This document shows, in pieces, positions 24,470 through 31,829 of a stretch of DNA of 62,429 bases (position 1 is its first letter; every line of letters starts with the position of its first letter). The stretch covers positions 14,260 through 76,688 of the forward strand of contig NZ_BDUF01000053.1 in NCBI RefSeq assembly GCF_002335525.1, written 5' to 3'. The notes beneath the pieces are model-generated. The model ran no database searches. It was not told the origin of the DNA and saw nothing but the letters and a program-made list of their open reading frames with translations. Made by a program: the position numbers and the translations under genes. This DNA comes from Effusibacillus lacus (GTDB lineage Bacteria > Bacillota > Bacilli > Tumebacillales > Effusibacillaceae).

Positions 24470-24775
24470 TTACTCCTTAAACTTCCGCCAGTCCTGTTTG
24501 CTGTTGTTCAGCAGATATTCGAAATCGTTCTCCAAACGCTTTTGCTCCGCTTTGCGCGCTTCCTCTTCCTGGCGTCTCTTTTCCTCCCGTTTGCGGGCTT
24601 CTTCCGCTTCCATCTCCGCCTGCCGGGTTTTCAGTTTCGCCAACACGTCAGGGTTCAACAGATCTTTCAGCGTCGCGGGCTTCTCCTTTGCTTGCACCTC
24701 AGCCGAATAACTCTTGTTGCCGGATGCCGCTCCCTGTTGGAATTGTCCACCCGTAGGCCGTTTCTTCTTTGCCAT
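24470..24775 (-). CDS. YqkE-like protein (DUF3886)
   Basis: 101 residues. KPATLKDLLNPDVLAKLK, then a highly charged single helix rich in E/K/R (AEEARKREEKRRQEEEARK), and FEYLLNNSKQDWRKFK at the end. The first and last blocks are the conserved parts of the small YqkE family. Function unknown; the middle is probably a lone alpha helix. Confidence 0.8.
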   Translation of the reverse strand: MAKKKRPTGGQFQQGAASGNKSYSAEVQAKEKPATLKDLLNPDVLAKLKTRQAEMEAEEARKREEKRRQEEEARKAEQKRLENDFEYLLNNSKQDWRKFKE

Positions 24776-24856
24776 GTTCTCACCTCTACATTGCTGACCA
24801 AATTATAGCATTATTCAAAAGGGCATTCTATAATGGAACATGCCGGGAGGGATCGT

Positions 24857-25267
24857 ATGCTTTACCATCCGAAATCCATTCAATTGGAAGAAGAACGATT
24901 GCTTGTACATATCCCCGAAGCTGCCTATTTTATTGAAAAATGGCGGGGGCTTGGGGAGGAATTCAAAGGCTTGTCCATGCGCTGGGCGGCCGGAAGGGAC
25001 GCAAAAGGTCCGTTTATTGTAATAGGCGTTCGCCACGAGGGACGCGGCTTTGATGTAGCGCTTGCCCAAGAAGCGTGGGATCTGCTGGGGCAAGAGCCGG
25101 AGACATTCGTAGTCCGGTACGGTGCGGAAGCCGGCAACACAGACAAGGAAACGGCAATTGAACTCCCCGAAGGATCCTTCGGGGAGTTCATTGAATCCTG
25201 CCAGAAACAGGCGGCGGAAGATCCGGAGAAGATCGTGATTGGGGAGATTGCCCGTTATTTCGCTTGA
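24857..25267 (+). CDS. Uncharacterised acidic protein
   Basis: 136 residues from ATG 24857, five bases after GGGAGGG; an upstream in-frame ATG lacks a site. No motif or membrane segment that I recognise; the C-terminal half is strongly acidic (GEAGNTDKETAIELPEGSFGEFIE). Its stop is one base from the end of the convergent membrane protein gene. Confidence 0.6.
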   Translation: MLYHPKSIQLEEERLLVHIPEAAYFIEKWRGLGEEFKGLSMRWAAGRDAKGPFIVIGVRHEGRGFDVALAQEAWDLLGQEPETFVVRYGAEAGNTDKETAIELPEGSFGEFIESCQKQAAEDPEKIVIGEIARYFA

Positions 25268-25268
25268 A

Positions 25269-25790
25269 TTACGGTTGTTTCATCTGTTCAATCGACCGGT
25301 CGGGGTTCTTGGTTTCGGATGACTGCTTGGCAGCAGTTCCATTGAACAATGCTTCGGTCAGCCCGTCCAGTTTGTCCATCACCTTGCCAAATCCATACCC
25401 GATCAGGAAGGAGAATCCTATTCGGGGCATCAAGGAATCGGCAATGTTTATCAGCAGAATTCCCGATTGAAACAGGATCACCGTCATGACTGCAGTGCCT
25501 GCACTCATGATGGGCCGAAGAAAATACCAGATCCACCACTTGCGTATGTTGAGAATCCCGCGGATGTTATGCCAGTAAAACAAACGCAGGGCGTACAGCG
25601 TACCGCCGATTGTGCCCGCAGCACCGTAAAGTTGGTACTCTTTGCCCAGGGAGAGAATGACCGGCCCGATGGACATGCTGTCCAGAACATCACCCTGCAG
25701 CAAAGCCATCCAGACAAAACCGGCGGCAAACATCAGCAGCAGGTAGAGGAATACCAGGATCTTCAGTATACGTTCCTTCAACTGGATCAT
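25269..25790 (-). CDS. Uncharacterised membrane protein
   Basis: 173 residues from ATG 25790, behind GGAGTTGGTG. About four hydrophobic segments: 8-30, 46-72, 88-115 and 118-140. The soluble C-terminus ends PDRSIEQMKQP. Positive residues between segments are consistent with an inner-membrane protein. No family recognised. Confidence 0.6.
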   Translation of the reverse strand: MIQLKERILKILVFLYLLLMFAAGFVWMALLQGDVLDSMSIGPVILSLGKEYQLYGAAGTIGGTLYALRLFYWHNIRGILNIRKWWIWYFLRPIMSAGTAVMTVILFQSGILLINIADSLMPRIGFSFLIGYGFGKVMDKLDGLTEALFNGTAAKQSSETKNPDRSIEQMKQP

Positions 25791-25921
25791 CACCAACTCC
25801 AATGGGGGATACTCACATTGTATGAACATCCCGCCTGTGGTGTACGGGCCTTCGCCAGGGTAGAGGCCGGTTTTTTCGTGTATAATGTGGATATTGAAGA
25901 GTTGTTTAAAGGATGAGTGTC

Positions 25922-26989
25922 ATGTATCGCGACGTGCGTTTTGATGAAATAAAAGACAGAAGAGATTCCGTGCTGATTGACGTCCGTTCGGAAGGGGAAT
26001 ATGCGGAGTCCCACATTCCGGGCGCCGTCAACATTCCGATCTTTAACAACGAGGAACGGGCCCGGGTGGGAACGGTTTACAAACAGGTCGGACCGGAGAG
26101 AGCCAAAGAACTGGGGCTGCGAATTGCCTCGGCCAAGCTTCCCGAATTGGTCAAAGCGGTGGAGCAAGCGGCTGGCGGCAAGCAACCGGTTGTGTATTGC
26201 TGGCGGGGCGGAATGCGCAGCAAAAGCGTGGCCACCGTCCTCGATCTGATGGGGTTGCCGGTTTGCCGCCTTGAGGGCGGATACCGCGGTTACCGGGAAA
26301 GTGTCAAGGAAAAATTGGCCCGGTACCGGCTTGATTCCAAATGCGTGGTCATCCAAGGGATGACCGGCGTGGGGAAGACACAACTGCTGCATCTTCTCAC
26401 GGAAGACGGGGAACCGGTACTGGATTTGGAACGGATGGCCGGGCATAAAGGGTCGGCCTTTGGGTCCATCGGGGAGAAACCCAGCAACCAGAGGACTTTT
26501 GACTCCCTTTTGCTGCAAAGGCTGGAAGAATTGGAGGGGAGCCCGTACATCATCATTGAGGCGGAAAGCAAACGGATTGGACGGGTGAACATGCCTGACT
26601 TTCTCATAACCGCGAAAGAACAGGGATTGCATATCCTGCTGGAGGCCCCCTTGCACATTCGGGTGAAAAGGACGCTTGACCAATACATTGTGGAAGACCC
26701 GGAGTTCAATGAAAAAGTGAAGGGCGCGCTTAGTGCCATCGAAAAGAAATTGTCGCCGGATGACCGGGAAGCAGTTATGCATGCGGCGGAACAGAAACGT
26801 TATGAAGATCTGACAGAACTTCTGCTGGTCAAGTATTATGACCCGCGCTACAGGTACACGATGGACCAATATGTAGGAGAGTTCACCCGGGTAGACGCTA
26901 CGGACTTGGCAGCATGCAAGGAATCGGTTAAGCGGGTGATCCGCGAGAAATTGAAACTGGCAAAGGAAACGGCGCTATACCCCATTTAA
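25922..26989 (+). CDS. mnmH: tRNA 2-selenouridine synthase SelU/MnmH
   Basis: 355 residues. The N-terminal rhodanese domain carries the catalytic C93 in YCWRGGMRS; a P-loop GMTGVGKT (146-153) follows. This fusion is diagnostic for SelU, which converts 2-thiouridine at the wobble position of Lys, Glu and Gln tRNAs to 2-selenouridine via a geranylated intermediate, using selenophosphate. ATG 25922 is chosen over 25913, whose AAAGG would touch the codon. selD is not in the window. Confidence 0.94.
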   Translation: MYRDVRFDEIKDRRDSVLIDVRSEGEYAESHIPGAVNIPIFNNEERARVGTVYKQVGPERAKELGLRIASAKLPELVKAVEQAAGGKQPVVYCWRGGMRSKSVATVLDLMGLPVCRLEGGYRGYRESVKEKLARYRLDSKCVVIQGMTGVGKTQLLHLLTEDGEPVLDLERMAGHKGSAFGSIGEKPSNQRTFDSLLLQRLEELEGSPYIIIEAESKRIGRVNMPDFLITAKEQGLHILLEAPLHIRVKRTLDQYIVEDPEFNEKVKGALSAIEKKLSPDDREAVMHAAEQKRYEDLTELLLVKYYDPRYRYTMDQYVGEFTRVDATDLAACKESVKRVIREKLKLAKETALYPI

Positions 26990-26992
26990 CAA

Positions 26993-27028
26993 GGGCTCTG
27001 GAACGAGCAACAGTTCCAGGCCCTTTTT
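26993..27028. terminator. Terminator
   Basis: GGGC(C)TGGAAC / GTTCCA(G)GCCC stem with an eight-base loop, followed by TTTTT; serves selU and possibly the convergent 27045 gene. Confidence 0.8.
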
Positions 27029-27044
27029 CAGTGCGAGGTAAGGG

Positions 27045-27344
27045 CTACCACCAGAGGAACGGTGTCAAGGCCAATATGGTAAGGAACGGAAGAAAGAACC
27101 AGGGAGCCCAGCCCCAACCCCAATAAACACTTTCCGGTTCCAGGGAGGATGGCTTGTCAGCGGTGGTTACTTTTGCATCTTTTTCCTTTCCGTTTGCCAG
27201 CGCTCCCCTGACAGGCAACGGTTGTAACCAGATCCCATCACGGGTTACTTTCCGTACAATTCCGTAATGCTTTACCCCGCCTTGGCAATGGGCGCATACC
27301 GGTTGGCCCATAAACTGCACTGCTTGCTGATAGGTAACTGCCAC
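27045..27344 (-). CDS. Uncharacterised small protein, spore-type (paralogue of 1981-2367)
   Basis: 99 residues; GTG 27344 six bases after GGAGGC. MAVTYQQAVQFMGQPVCAHCQGGVKHYGIVRKV aligns without gaps to the 1981 protein, followed by GIWLQPLPVRG. The C-terminus is a Trp/Pro-rich hydrophobic segment (WGWGWAPWFFLPFLTILALTPFLWW) in place of the Gly/Tyr tail of its relative. The promoter-like repeat Y lies upstream. Likely a spore membrane or coat component; inference. Confidence 0.7.
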   Translation of the reverse strand: MAVTYQQAVQFMGQPVCAHCQGGVKHYGIVRKVTRDGIWLQPLPVRGALANGKEKDAKVTTADKPSSLEPESVYWGWGWAPWFFLPFLTILALTPFLWW

Positions 27345-27351
27345 AATTGTG

Positions 27352-27440
27352 CCTCCTTTCCGCATTTTTCCCTATTATCCTACGGGAAGGAATACACAAA
27401 AGCGCTCCGCATTTGTTGATTTTTCGGGATTCTGGCAAGG
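27352..27440. repeat. Intergenic repeat Y / promoter candidate
   Basis: Matches repeat X (16958-17045): the 20-mer is identical and the CGCTCCGCA and TGATTTT blocks are conserved. On the minus strand GCGGAGCGC, 17 bases, CGTAGGATA precede the 27344 gene. Confidence 0.6.
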
Positions 27441-27448
27441 ATGGACGA

Positions 27449-27541
27449 TTGGCTTATAGATACCTAATGTTTGTACTCTTCATCCTGCTGGTTCCCTATG
27501 ATGGCGGAGCAGCTGGGTTGCTGCAGGCTGCTAAAAAATAA
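27449..27541 (+). CDS. Diverged fifth small membrane protein
   Basis: 30 codons from TTG 27449, seven bases after AAGGA. MAYRYLMFVLFILLVPYDGG aligns to the helix end of the small membrane family at 14.7-15.5 kb, but the FGGYT head is missing. Either a shortened member or a remnant. A terminator follows. Confidence 0.45.
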   Translation: MAYRYLMFVLFILLVPYDGGAAGLLQAAKK

Positions 27542-27554
27542 GGATGACAGTAGA

Positions 27555-27590
27555 AAGAGCCGGTGGTTTGAAACCGGCTCTACTTATTAT
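27555..27590. terminator. Terminator
   Basis: AGAGCCGGT / ACCGGCTCT with an eight-base loop, then ACTTATTAT. Between the 27449 gene and the convergent gerPD-like gene. Confidence 0.65.
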
Positions 27591-27608
27591 GCCCTGTGTG
27601 AGTGGCTG

Positions 27609-27821
27609 TTACACTGCTGGCGTTACGGAACCGGAACCAGGCGGCGTCGTAATAGGAGCCAGCAAGGGACCCAGAACCCCCCTTGAACTGGAAATGTTGG
27701 TCGGCGTTATGGTCTCCGCATCTCCAAGAATCACAACAGCAGAGTTGGAAACGGCGTTAATCTTGATGTATCCGACTTGGATGTCCCCGTTTTGAACTTG
27801 CATGTTAATCTGAGGCGGCAT
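27609..27821 (-). CDS. gerPD: GerPD-like spore germination protein
   Basis: 70 residues from ATG 27821, seven bases after GGGGAG. INMQVQNGDIQVGYIKINAVSNSAVVILGDAETI carries the short GerP core (GDI, SSxV, IGD), with a Pro/Gly tail as in GerPD. GerP proteins help germinants pass the coat to the receptors. It overlaps the end of gerPE by 17 bases. Confidence 0.78.
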   Translation of the reverse strand: MPPQINMQVQNGDIQVGYIKINAVSNSAVVILGDAETITPTNISSSRGVLGPLLAPITTPPGSGSVTPAV

Positions 27822-28110
27822 CTTCAATCTCCCCTATCAATTGCCGGTAGAATGCGTCATCTTCGTTCATGTTAAAGTCCGCAAACTGATCGTCAAGCTG
27901 ATTGTTGTAATTGAGTCTTGTGTTGGAATGCAGATGACGGGCAAGCGTTACAAAGCTGGCGGCACCCCTGGATCCTCCTACGGAAAATTCTCGAAAGAAC
28001 GGATTGATATGTTGTGCGTCTCCCACTTGCAGAATACCGGTATTCTGGACAGCCGTAACTTTCATTGCTTGAACCCGGGTGTTTTTCGGACGGTCTCTGA
28101 AGCGGCCCAT
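27805..28110 (-). CDS. gerPE: GerPE-like spore germination protein
   Basis: 101 residues. TRVQAMKVTAVQNTGILQVGDAQHINPFFREFSV matches the GerPE N-terminal core, with the LQVGD motif; the rest is polar and acidic. The start lies three bases after the gerPF-like stop, so the genes are translationally linked. Confidence 0.78.
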   Translation of the reverse strand: MGRFRDRPKNTRVQAMKVTAVQNTGILQVGDAQHINPFFREFSVGGSRGAASFVTLARHLHSNTRLNYNNQLDDQFADFNMNEDDAFYRQLIGEIEDAASD

Positions 28111-28113
28111 GCT

Positions 28114-28335
28114 TTAAAGTACCGTGTCCGTGCTTGCATCCAGCAAATCCGGGTCAATTGTATTGGTACTGCTTAGAAGGTTAAAACTGCGTGCAAAGTC
28201 GCCTGTCAGAGCCAGACCGGAACCGCCGTATGTGAGGGTTGAATCCTTGGGGGCGACGGAAAGCAAATCTCCCACGTGAAACTGACCCGCGACTGCAAGA
28301 TTCTTGATCTCAATGCCTCCGATTACTGCCGGCAT
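28114..28335 (-). CDS. gerPF: GerPA/GerPF-family protein (first gene of the minus-strand gerP unit)
   Basis: 73 residues; ATG 28335 behind AGGTGCCCAAA. MPAVIGGIEIKNLAVAGQFHVGDLLSVAPK..TYGGSG and the FNLLSSTNTIDPDLLD end define the GerPA/GerPF type. It is a paralogue of the divergent 28454 gene. I call it GerPF because it heads the unit containing GerPE and GerPD, but A and F cannot be separated with confidence. Confidence 0.78.
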   Translation of the reverse strand: MPAVIGGIEIKNLAVAGQFHVGDLLSVAPKDSTLTYGGSGLALTGDFARSFNLLSSTNTIDPDLLDASTDTVL

Positions 28336-28364
28336 TTTGGGCACCTGCCTTTCTTTTTTCCTTT

Positions 28365-28420
28365 TATCATATGGAGGCGGCGAAAAATGGGTACCAATCC
28401 GGGTGTGCCAACGTACAGTA
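28365..28420. promoter_or_regulatory. Back-to-back SigK-type promoters of the gerP units
   Basis: Minus strand: AC, 17 bases, CATATGATA (28373-28365), an exact match to AC-N16/17-CATANNNTA. Plus strand: AC at 28393-28394, 17 bases, CGTACAGTA at 28412-28420. Both -35 ACs come from the same GGTACC palindrome, so the promoters are nearly symmetrical. SigK control of gerP is established in Bacillus; the assignment here is by motif only. Confidence 0.6.
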
Positions 28421-28453
28421 ATAACGAAACCATGTGCCCAAGGAGGGATCATC

Positions 28454-28672
28454 ATGCCGGCAATCCTGGGCGCCCTGAAAGTTATCAGCGTGGGCAGCAG
28501 CGGTGTTGTGCATATCGGCGATGCAATCGTGATCGCCCCGAAGTCGGCAGCCAAAACCTATGCCGGTTCGGGATCGTTTAATACGGGCGATTTCCCTTCC
28601 ACGTACAATGTGGTCAGTTCGACCAATGTGAACGACCAGGACATTGCAGACACAAACGTGGCGGGTCTGTAA
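28454..28672 (+). CDS. gerPA: GerPA/GerPF-family protein (first gene of the plus-strand gerP unit)
   Basis: 72 residues; ATG behind AGGAGGG. MPAILGALKVISVGSSGVVHIGDAIVIAPKS..TYAGSGSFNTGD, with YNVVSSTNVNDQD. It precedes a GerPB-like gene, as gerPA does in Bacillus, which decides the name. Confidence 0.8.
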   Translation: MPAILGALKVISVGSSGVVHIGDAIVIAPKSAAKTYAGSGSFNTGDFPSTYNVVSSTNVNDQDIADTNVAGL

Positions 28673-28692
28673 ACCATTGGAGCGGACTTTTT

Positions 28693-28941
28693 ATGAGAAT
28701 CACGCAACATATCCATATCGGCAGTCTGTCCATCAACACCATTGGCGGTGCTTCCATTGTTCAGATCGGAAGCAGTGGAATGATCCAGTCTTACGCGGAA
28801 TCCTACCAAGTCACAGAAGTTCCAAAGGCACCCGAGGTTAAAGAAGCACCGGTTGCGCCGGTTCCACCGTCCGCAGTTTCTCCCCTGCCCGGACTGACTC
28901 CCATGGTCCCTAGTCCCTGTTCCCGGATTGGGGCCGGGTGA
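28693..28941 (+). CDS. gerPB: GerPB-like spore germination protein
   Basis: 82 residues. IHIGSLSINTIGGASIVQIGSSGMIQSYAESYQ matches the GerPB core (ISxxSxxQIGSxGxI), followed by the usual Pro-rich tail (APVAPVPPS...PLPGLTPMVPSP). 20 bases after gerPA and followed by a terminator, so the plus-strand unit holds only these two genes. Confidence 0.8.
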   Translation: MRITQHIHIGSLSINTIGGASIVQIGSSGMIQSYAESYQVTEVPKAPEVKEAPVAPVPPSAVSPLPGLTPMVPSPCSRIGAG

Positions 28942-28984
28942 AATGCAGGAAGTGGGAGTGGAGGTTCCGGAAGCATCCATTATG

Positions 28985-29025
28985 GAAGAACCCTCTCGGG
29001 GAACATGAGGAGAGGGTTCTTTCTG
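28985..29025 (+). terminator. Terminator of the gerPA-gerPB unit
   Basis: AGAACCCTCTC / GAGAGGGTTCT, eleven perfect pairs, loop of twelve, then TTCTGTATT. Confidence 0.85.
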
Positions 29026-29028
29026 TAT

Positions 29029-29265
29029 TCAGAACTCATTCAAGCCCCACACATCATCCAAACAGAAAGCATATTGCCGCGCTGCCTCAAAATACCTTTC
29101 CTGAGCTGCAAGGCATTCAGGCGAGTTGCAGCCATAACAACCGCAAATTCGGGCGCGTTCCAGTGCAAGGCGATTGGTTTGGACCCACTTTGCATGACAG
29201 GGATCCAAAATTCCCAGGGGGGGAGCTGGTAGCAATGTATAAAAAGGATGGTTGAAGATTGACAT
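29029..29265 (-). CDS. Uncharacterised Cys-rich small protein
   Basis: 78 residues; ATG behind AAGGAGCC. Contains CGCYGCNSPEC in the middle plus two further cysteines, which could bind a metal or cross-link. The final helix ends YAFCLDDVWGLNEF. Lies inside the sporulation island, so a spore function is likely, but no family is recognised. Confidence 0.6.
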   Translation of the reverse strand: MSIFNHPFYTLLPAPPLGILDPCHAKWVQTNRLALERARICGCYGCNSPECLAAQERYFEAARQYAFCLDDVWGLNEF

Positions 29266-29283
29266 GGAAGGCTCCTTTTTCTT

Positions 29284-29700
29284 TTACCGGGTCGGGACAG
29301 GTATATATCCATCGATCAGACAGGGAGCCAAGACAAGCATCTCCTGTTCGATCTCCTCCAACACGCCGGCAAGTGGACTGTAATAGACCTCCAAACCTGG
29401 AAAACGCCTGATCAGTTCGGGAATGAATTCCTTAAGTTCCCTGACTTCGTGCAAAGTGCGAGCAAAGATTGTGCGCAAATCAACATCTAACTGAAAATAC
29501 AGCAGAGGACCCGACCGAAGAAAGGCGAATTCGATCTTTTGGGCGGCAGCCGCAAAATCTGAAAACACCCGCTTTCTTCCCTGAAGATAACGGAAAGTAC
29601 CCGGGTCTCTTTCCTTAATAAACGACGGAACAGGAGGCAAAGTTCCGATGATTCGCAAGTTCCATGCGTTTACTTGTCTTGCAAGGAAAAGAATAGTCAT
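29284..29700 (-). CDS. Uncharacterised protein of the sporulation island
   Basis: 138 residues; ATG 29700 five bases after AAGGAAGG. No membrane segment; alternating strands and helices (LLYFQLDVDLRTIF, LKEFIPELIRRFPGLEVYYSPLAGVLEEIEQEML). 18 bases upstream of the Cys-rich gene on the same strand, so probably its partner. Not recognised. Confidence 0.55.
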   Translation of the reverse strand: MTILFLARQVNAWNLRIIGTLPPVPSFIKERDPGTFRYLQGRKRVFSDFAAAAQKIEFAFLRSGPLLYFQLDVDLRTIFARTLHEVRELKEFIPELIRRFPGLEVYYSPLAGVLEEIEQEMLVLAPCLIDGYIPVPTR

Positions 29701-29826
29701 CACCTTCCTTCTTGTTATTTGTATATGCATACACCCATTGCGTGTTGAGGTCGCCTCCACATAGGGGTTTTTCTTTTCACCAATGGGCTTTGGCAGGCAT
29801 AACGTAGTAACAGGAGGTGGGGCGGG

Positions 29827-30414
29827 ATGAACAACAATCCGATGGATGCCCTTCGCCAGTTAGGACAGATGGGGGAGCAACTGCAGAAAATATTCGGGGA
29901 CGATTTCATCCGGAACCTGATGGGATCGAATGCAGACCTGCAAAACTTGCAAAATCTTCAAAACCTGCGAAACCTGTCTGGAATGACCGGGTTAACCGGG
30001 ATACCGGGGATGGATTCGAATGCACTGCCAGGAAATCCCCTCCAAAGTATGTTCAACTGGTCAGACGGTGGAGCCTATCCACGGACGGATTTGTATCAAA
30101 CGCGGAATGAGCTGATTGCCGTATTGGAAATACCGGGACTTGAGAAAAGCGGTGATGTGAAACTGTTTGTCGAGCCGAACCGGCTGGTGGTCAGAGGCAA
30201 CCAATCCCGCAGATATTCGGGTGTTTCAAAGGAAAAATTCCTCCTGTCCGAAAGAAGAGATTCGTTTGAGCGGGAGATTGCTTTGCCGGTACGCGTAATT
30301 GCCAGAAAGGCGAGAGCCTCTTACCGTCACGGTTTGCTGGAAGTCCATATGATCAAAGATACGACTCAAAAAAGCGAGCCAAGCGGCAACCCCGTCCCGA
30401 TTGAATTTGAATAG
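29827..30414 (+). CDS. Hsp20/alpha-crystallin-type spore protein (CotP/CotM-like)
   Basis: 195 residues; ATG behind GGAGGTGGGG. A non-conserved, repetitive N-terminus (NLQNLQNLRNLSG) is followed by an alpha-crystallin domain from about residue 90: RTDLYQTRNELIAVLEIPGL, VEPNRLVVRGNQ, FEREIALPV and SYRHGLLEVHMIK. Small heat-shock proteins of this kind are coat components in Bacillus. It lies six bases before gerPC, suggesting a shared role in coat permeability. Confidence 0.85.
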   Translation: MNNNPMDALRQLGQMGEQLQKIFGDDFIRNLMGSNADLQNLQNLQNLRNLSGMTGLTGIPGMDSNALPGNPLQSMFNWSDGGAYPRTDLYQTRNELIAVLEIPGLEKSGDVKLFVEPNRLVVRGNQSRRYSGVSKEKFLLSERRDSFEREIALPVRVIARKARASYRHGLLEVHMIKDTTQKSEPSGNPVPIEFE

Positions 30415-30420
30415 CCGGGG

Positions 30421-30813
30421 GTGACGGCTATCTATCAGGCATGGTATCAAGAAATCTCTTTACTGAAGCTTCGTCTGGAGGCCATCGAACAGGAAATCCA
30501 GAAACTTCGCGAGGAATCAAGAGTCGGTACAATTGAATACCATATTGAAAATTTGACAGTGGAAAGCATTCAAAATGGAATCTTGGATCTGGGGGTTCAT
30601 ATGGGGAACGAAATGGACAAAAGGATACAGGGAAGCGGTGGACAAGGTTCGGCCGGCAGGAAAACGGCTAGGGAACGCATGCTGGAGTTGGAACAAAATC
30701 TGCAGGAGGTGAAAGACCAGATTCAAGAATATGGGCAACGCCTGCAGACGCTGGAAGAGCAACACCGGTTGTTGGATGAACGCCTGTGCTATCTGGAGGC
30801 GATGCATCCGTGA
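30421..30813 (+). CDS. gerPC: GerPC-like spore germination protein
   Basis: 130 residues from GTG. N-terminal coiled coil (LKLRLEAIEQEIQKLREE), then GTIEYHIENLTVESIQNGILDLGVHMG, the GerPC-type core (IEYxxxxLxVExLxGxLxxG), and a second coiled coil to the end. B. subtilis GerPC is about 200 residues, so this one is short. It is separated from gerPA-gerPB by 1.5 kb and linked to hsp20 instead. Stop overlaps the next GTG. Confidence 0.75.
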   Translation: MTAIYQAWYQEISLLKLRLEAIEQEIQKLREESRVGTIEYHIENLTVESIQNGILDLGVHMGNEMDKRIQGSGGQGSAGRKTARERMLELEQNLQEVKDQIQEYGQRLQTLEEQHRLLDERLCYLEAMHP

Positions 30814-30974
30814 ATGTGACATACAACATCGGGTCTTTGCAAATTGGGTCCTTGCGGGGAAGCTCATTGAAAATCGGCATCACCCTGCACGAATCGGAAA
30901 CTGACGATAAGATCCAGACAGAGCCGGTGCCGGTGGAAGAACCGCCGGACCATGATAGACAATGGGATGACTAA
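30810..30974 (+). CDS. Short GerP-like peptide
   Basis: 54 residues; GTG 30810 overlaps the gerPC stop as GTGA. VTYNIGSLQIGSLRGSSLKIGITLHES resembles the short GerPB/GerPD core (SLxIGxxxxSSxxxIG), followed by an acidic Pro-rich tail. Probably a sixth or seventh GerP component. Confidence 0.65.
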   Translation: MNVTYNIGSLQIGSLRGSSLKIGITLHESETDDKIQTEPVPVEEPPDHDRQWDD

Positions 30975-30979
30975 GGTAA

Positions 30980-31435
30980 TCAGGTTCCCGTTGTCTGTTT
31001 GCCTGCAAACACCCAGATGCGTAAAGTTTCCCCGATGAAAACGGCTTCCACCTTCAATTGATAAACCTGATTTTCATAGGTATAGGTTCGTCCTTCAATC
31101 AATTGTGTTACCAGCTGGGGATCCGACTCGAGATACCCCAGTTCTTTGTTGATGAGGGGATGCATGCGAGATTTTAAATGCCTCGCAATTGCAAGCTTGG
31201 TAAACTCGTCCGGAGCTTTCACATCCACTTCAATCCTGCGCACTTTGCGGATACTTTGCTTTTGCTTGTCCAGAAAATCTTTTTTTAAAGATGTGATTTC
31301 CTCCTGCAGCTGTGCATTTTCTGTCCGCAGCTTGCGAATCTGCAAATAGAGAAGGTCCAGATCGTGACCTTTCACTGCCAGAAGAGCGGCTGCCCCAACG
31401 AGCACCCCGACCATAAACGCCCCCAGTCTCTGCAT
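30980..31435 (-). CDS. ytrI: Sporulation membrane protein YtrI
   Basis: 151 residues. One N-terminal membrane helix (AFMVGVLVGAAALLAV), a coiled coil (LRTENAQLQEEITSLKKDF), then a compact domain with VRRIEVDVKAP and LKSRMHPLINKELGYLESDP, as in YtrI. ATG 31435 overlaps the ytrH stop (TAATG). In B. subtilis ytrH and ytrI are SigE-dependent and needed for efficient sporulation. Confidence 0.8.
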   Translation of the reverse strand: MQRLGAFMVGVLVGAAALLAVKGHDLDLLYLQIRKLRTENAQLQEEITSLKKDFLDKQKQSIRKVRRIEVDVKAPDEFTKLAIARHLKSRMHPLINKELGYLESDPQLVTQLIEGRTYTYENQVYQLKVEAVFIGETLRIWVFAGKQTTGT

Positions 31436-31761
31436 TACGATTCCCTTCCCAACACGATCCATTTCACAAGGTAAAATCCTGTCTGGCATCCCAGGAAACA
31501 GGCTACCAGGTAGGCGAACTGCTTGAGCACCGGATTGAATTTAAATTCCCAGACCCCGTCACCAATGATCTTTAACGTGTCCATTGAGCCTCCGAGTGCG
31601 GCCAATAGTGCCCATATTTTCAACTGGTCGGCCAATTTCAGCATGGTGTCCATCGGCGGGTGGTGGGTGATCAGGGCGCCAACGGCTCCGATCATCGAAC
31701 CGCCAAGTACCATTCCCAGGGCGACACAAAAGTCGATTATGACCGTTGACAGGAAACCCAT
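31435..31761 (-). CDS. ytrH: Sporulation membrane protein YtrH
   Basis: 108 residues from ATG 31761, behind GGAGGGATGCTTGC. Three hydrophobic segments with FCVALGMVLGGSMIGAVGALITHHPP and LKIWALLAALGGSMDTLKI, the conserved parts of YtrH. Full length for the family and followed directly by ytrI. Confidence 0.88.
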   Translation of the reverse strand: MGFLSTVIIDFCVALGMVLGGSMIGAVGALITHHPPMDTMLKLADQLKIWALLAALGGSMDTLKIIGDGVWEFKFNPVLKQFAYLVACFLGCQTGFYLVKWIVLGRES

Positions 31762-31829
31762 GCAAGCATCCCTCCTCCCCAAAACATATGACAAGCCTGA
31801 CCGCAAAATTCCCTAGACATTGTGAAACG

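Noticed and set aside
26290-26739. 149-codon minus frame opposite selU
   Set aside because: Shadow of selU, whose rhodanese and P-loop motifs are intact.
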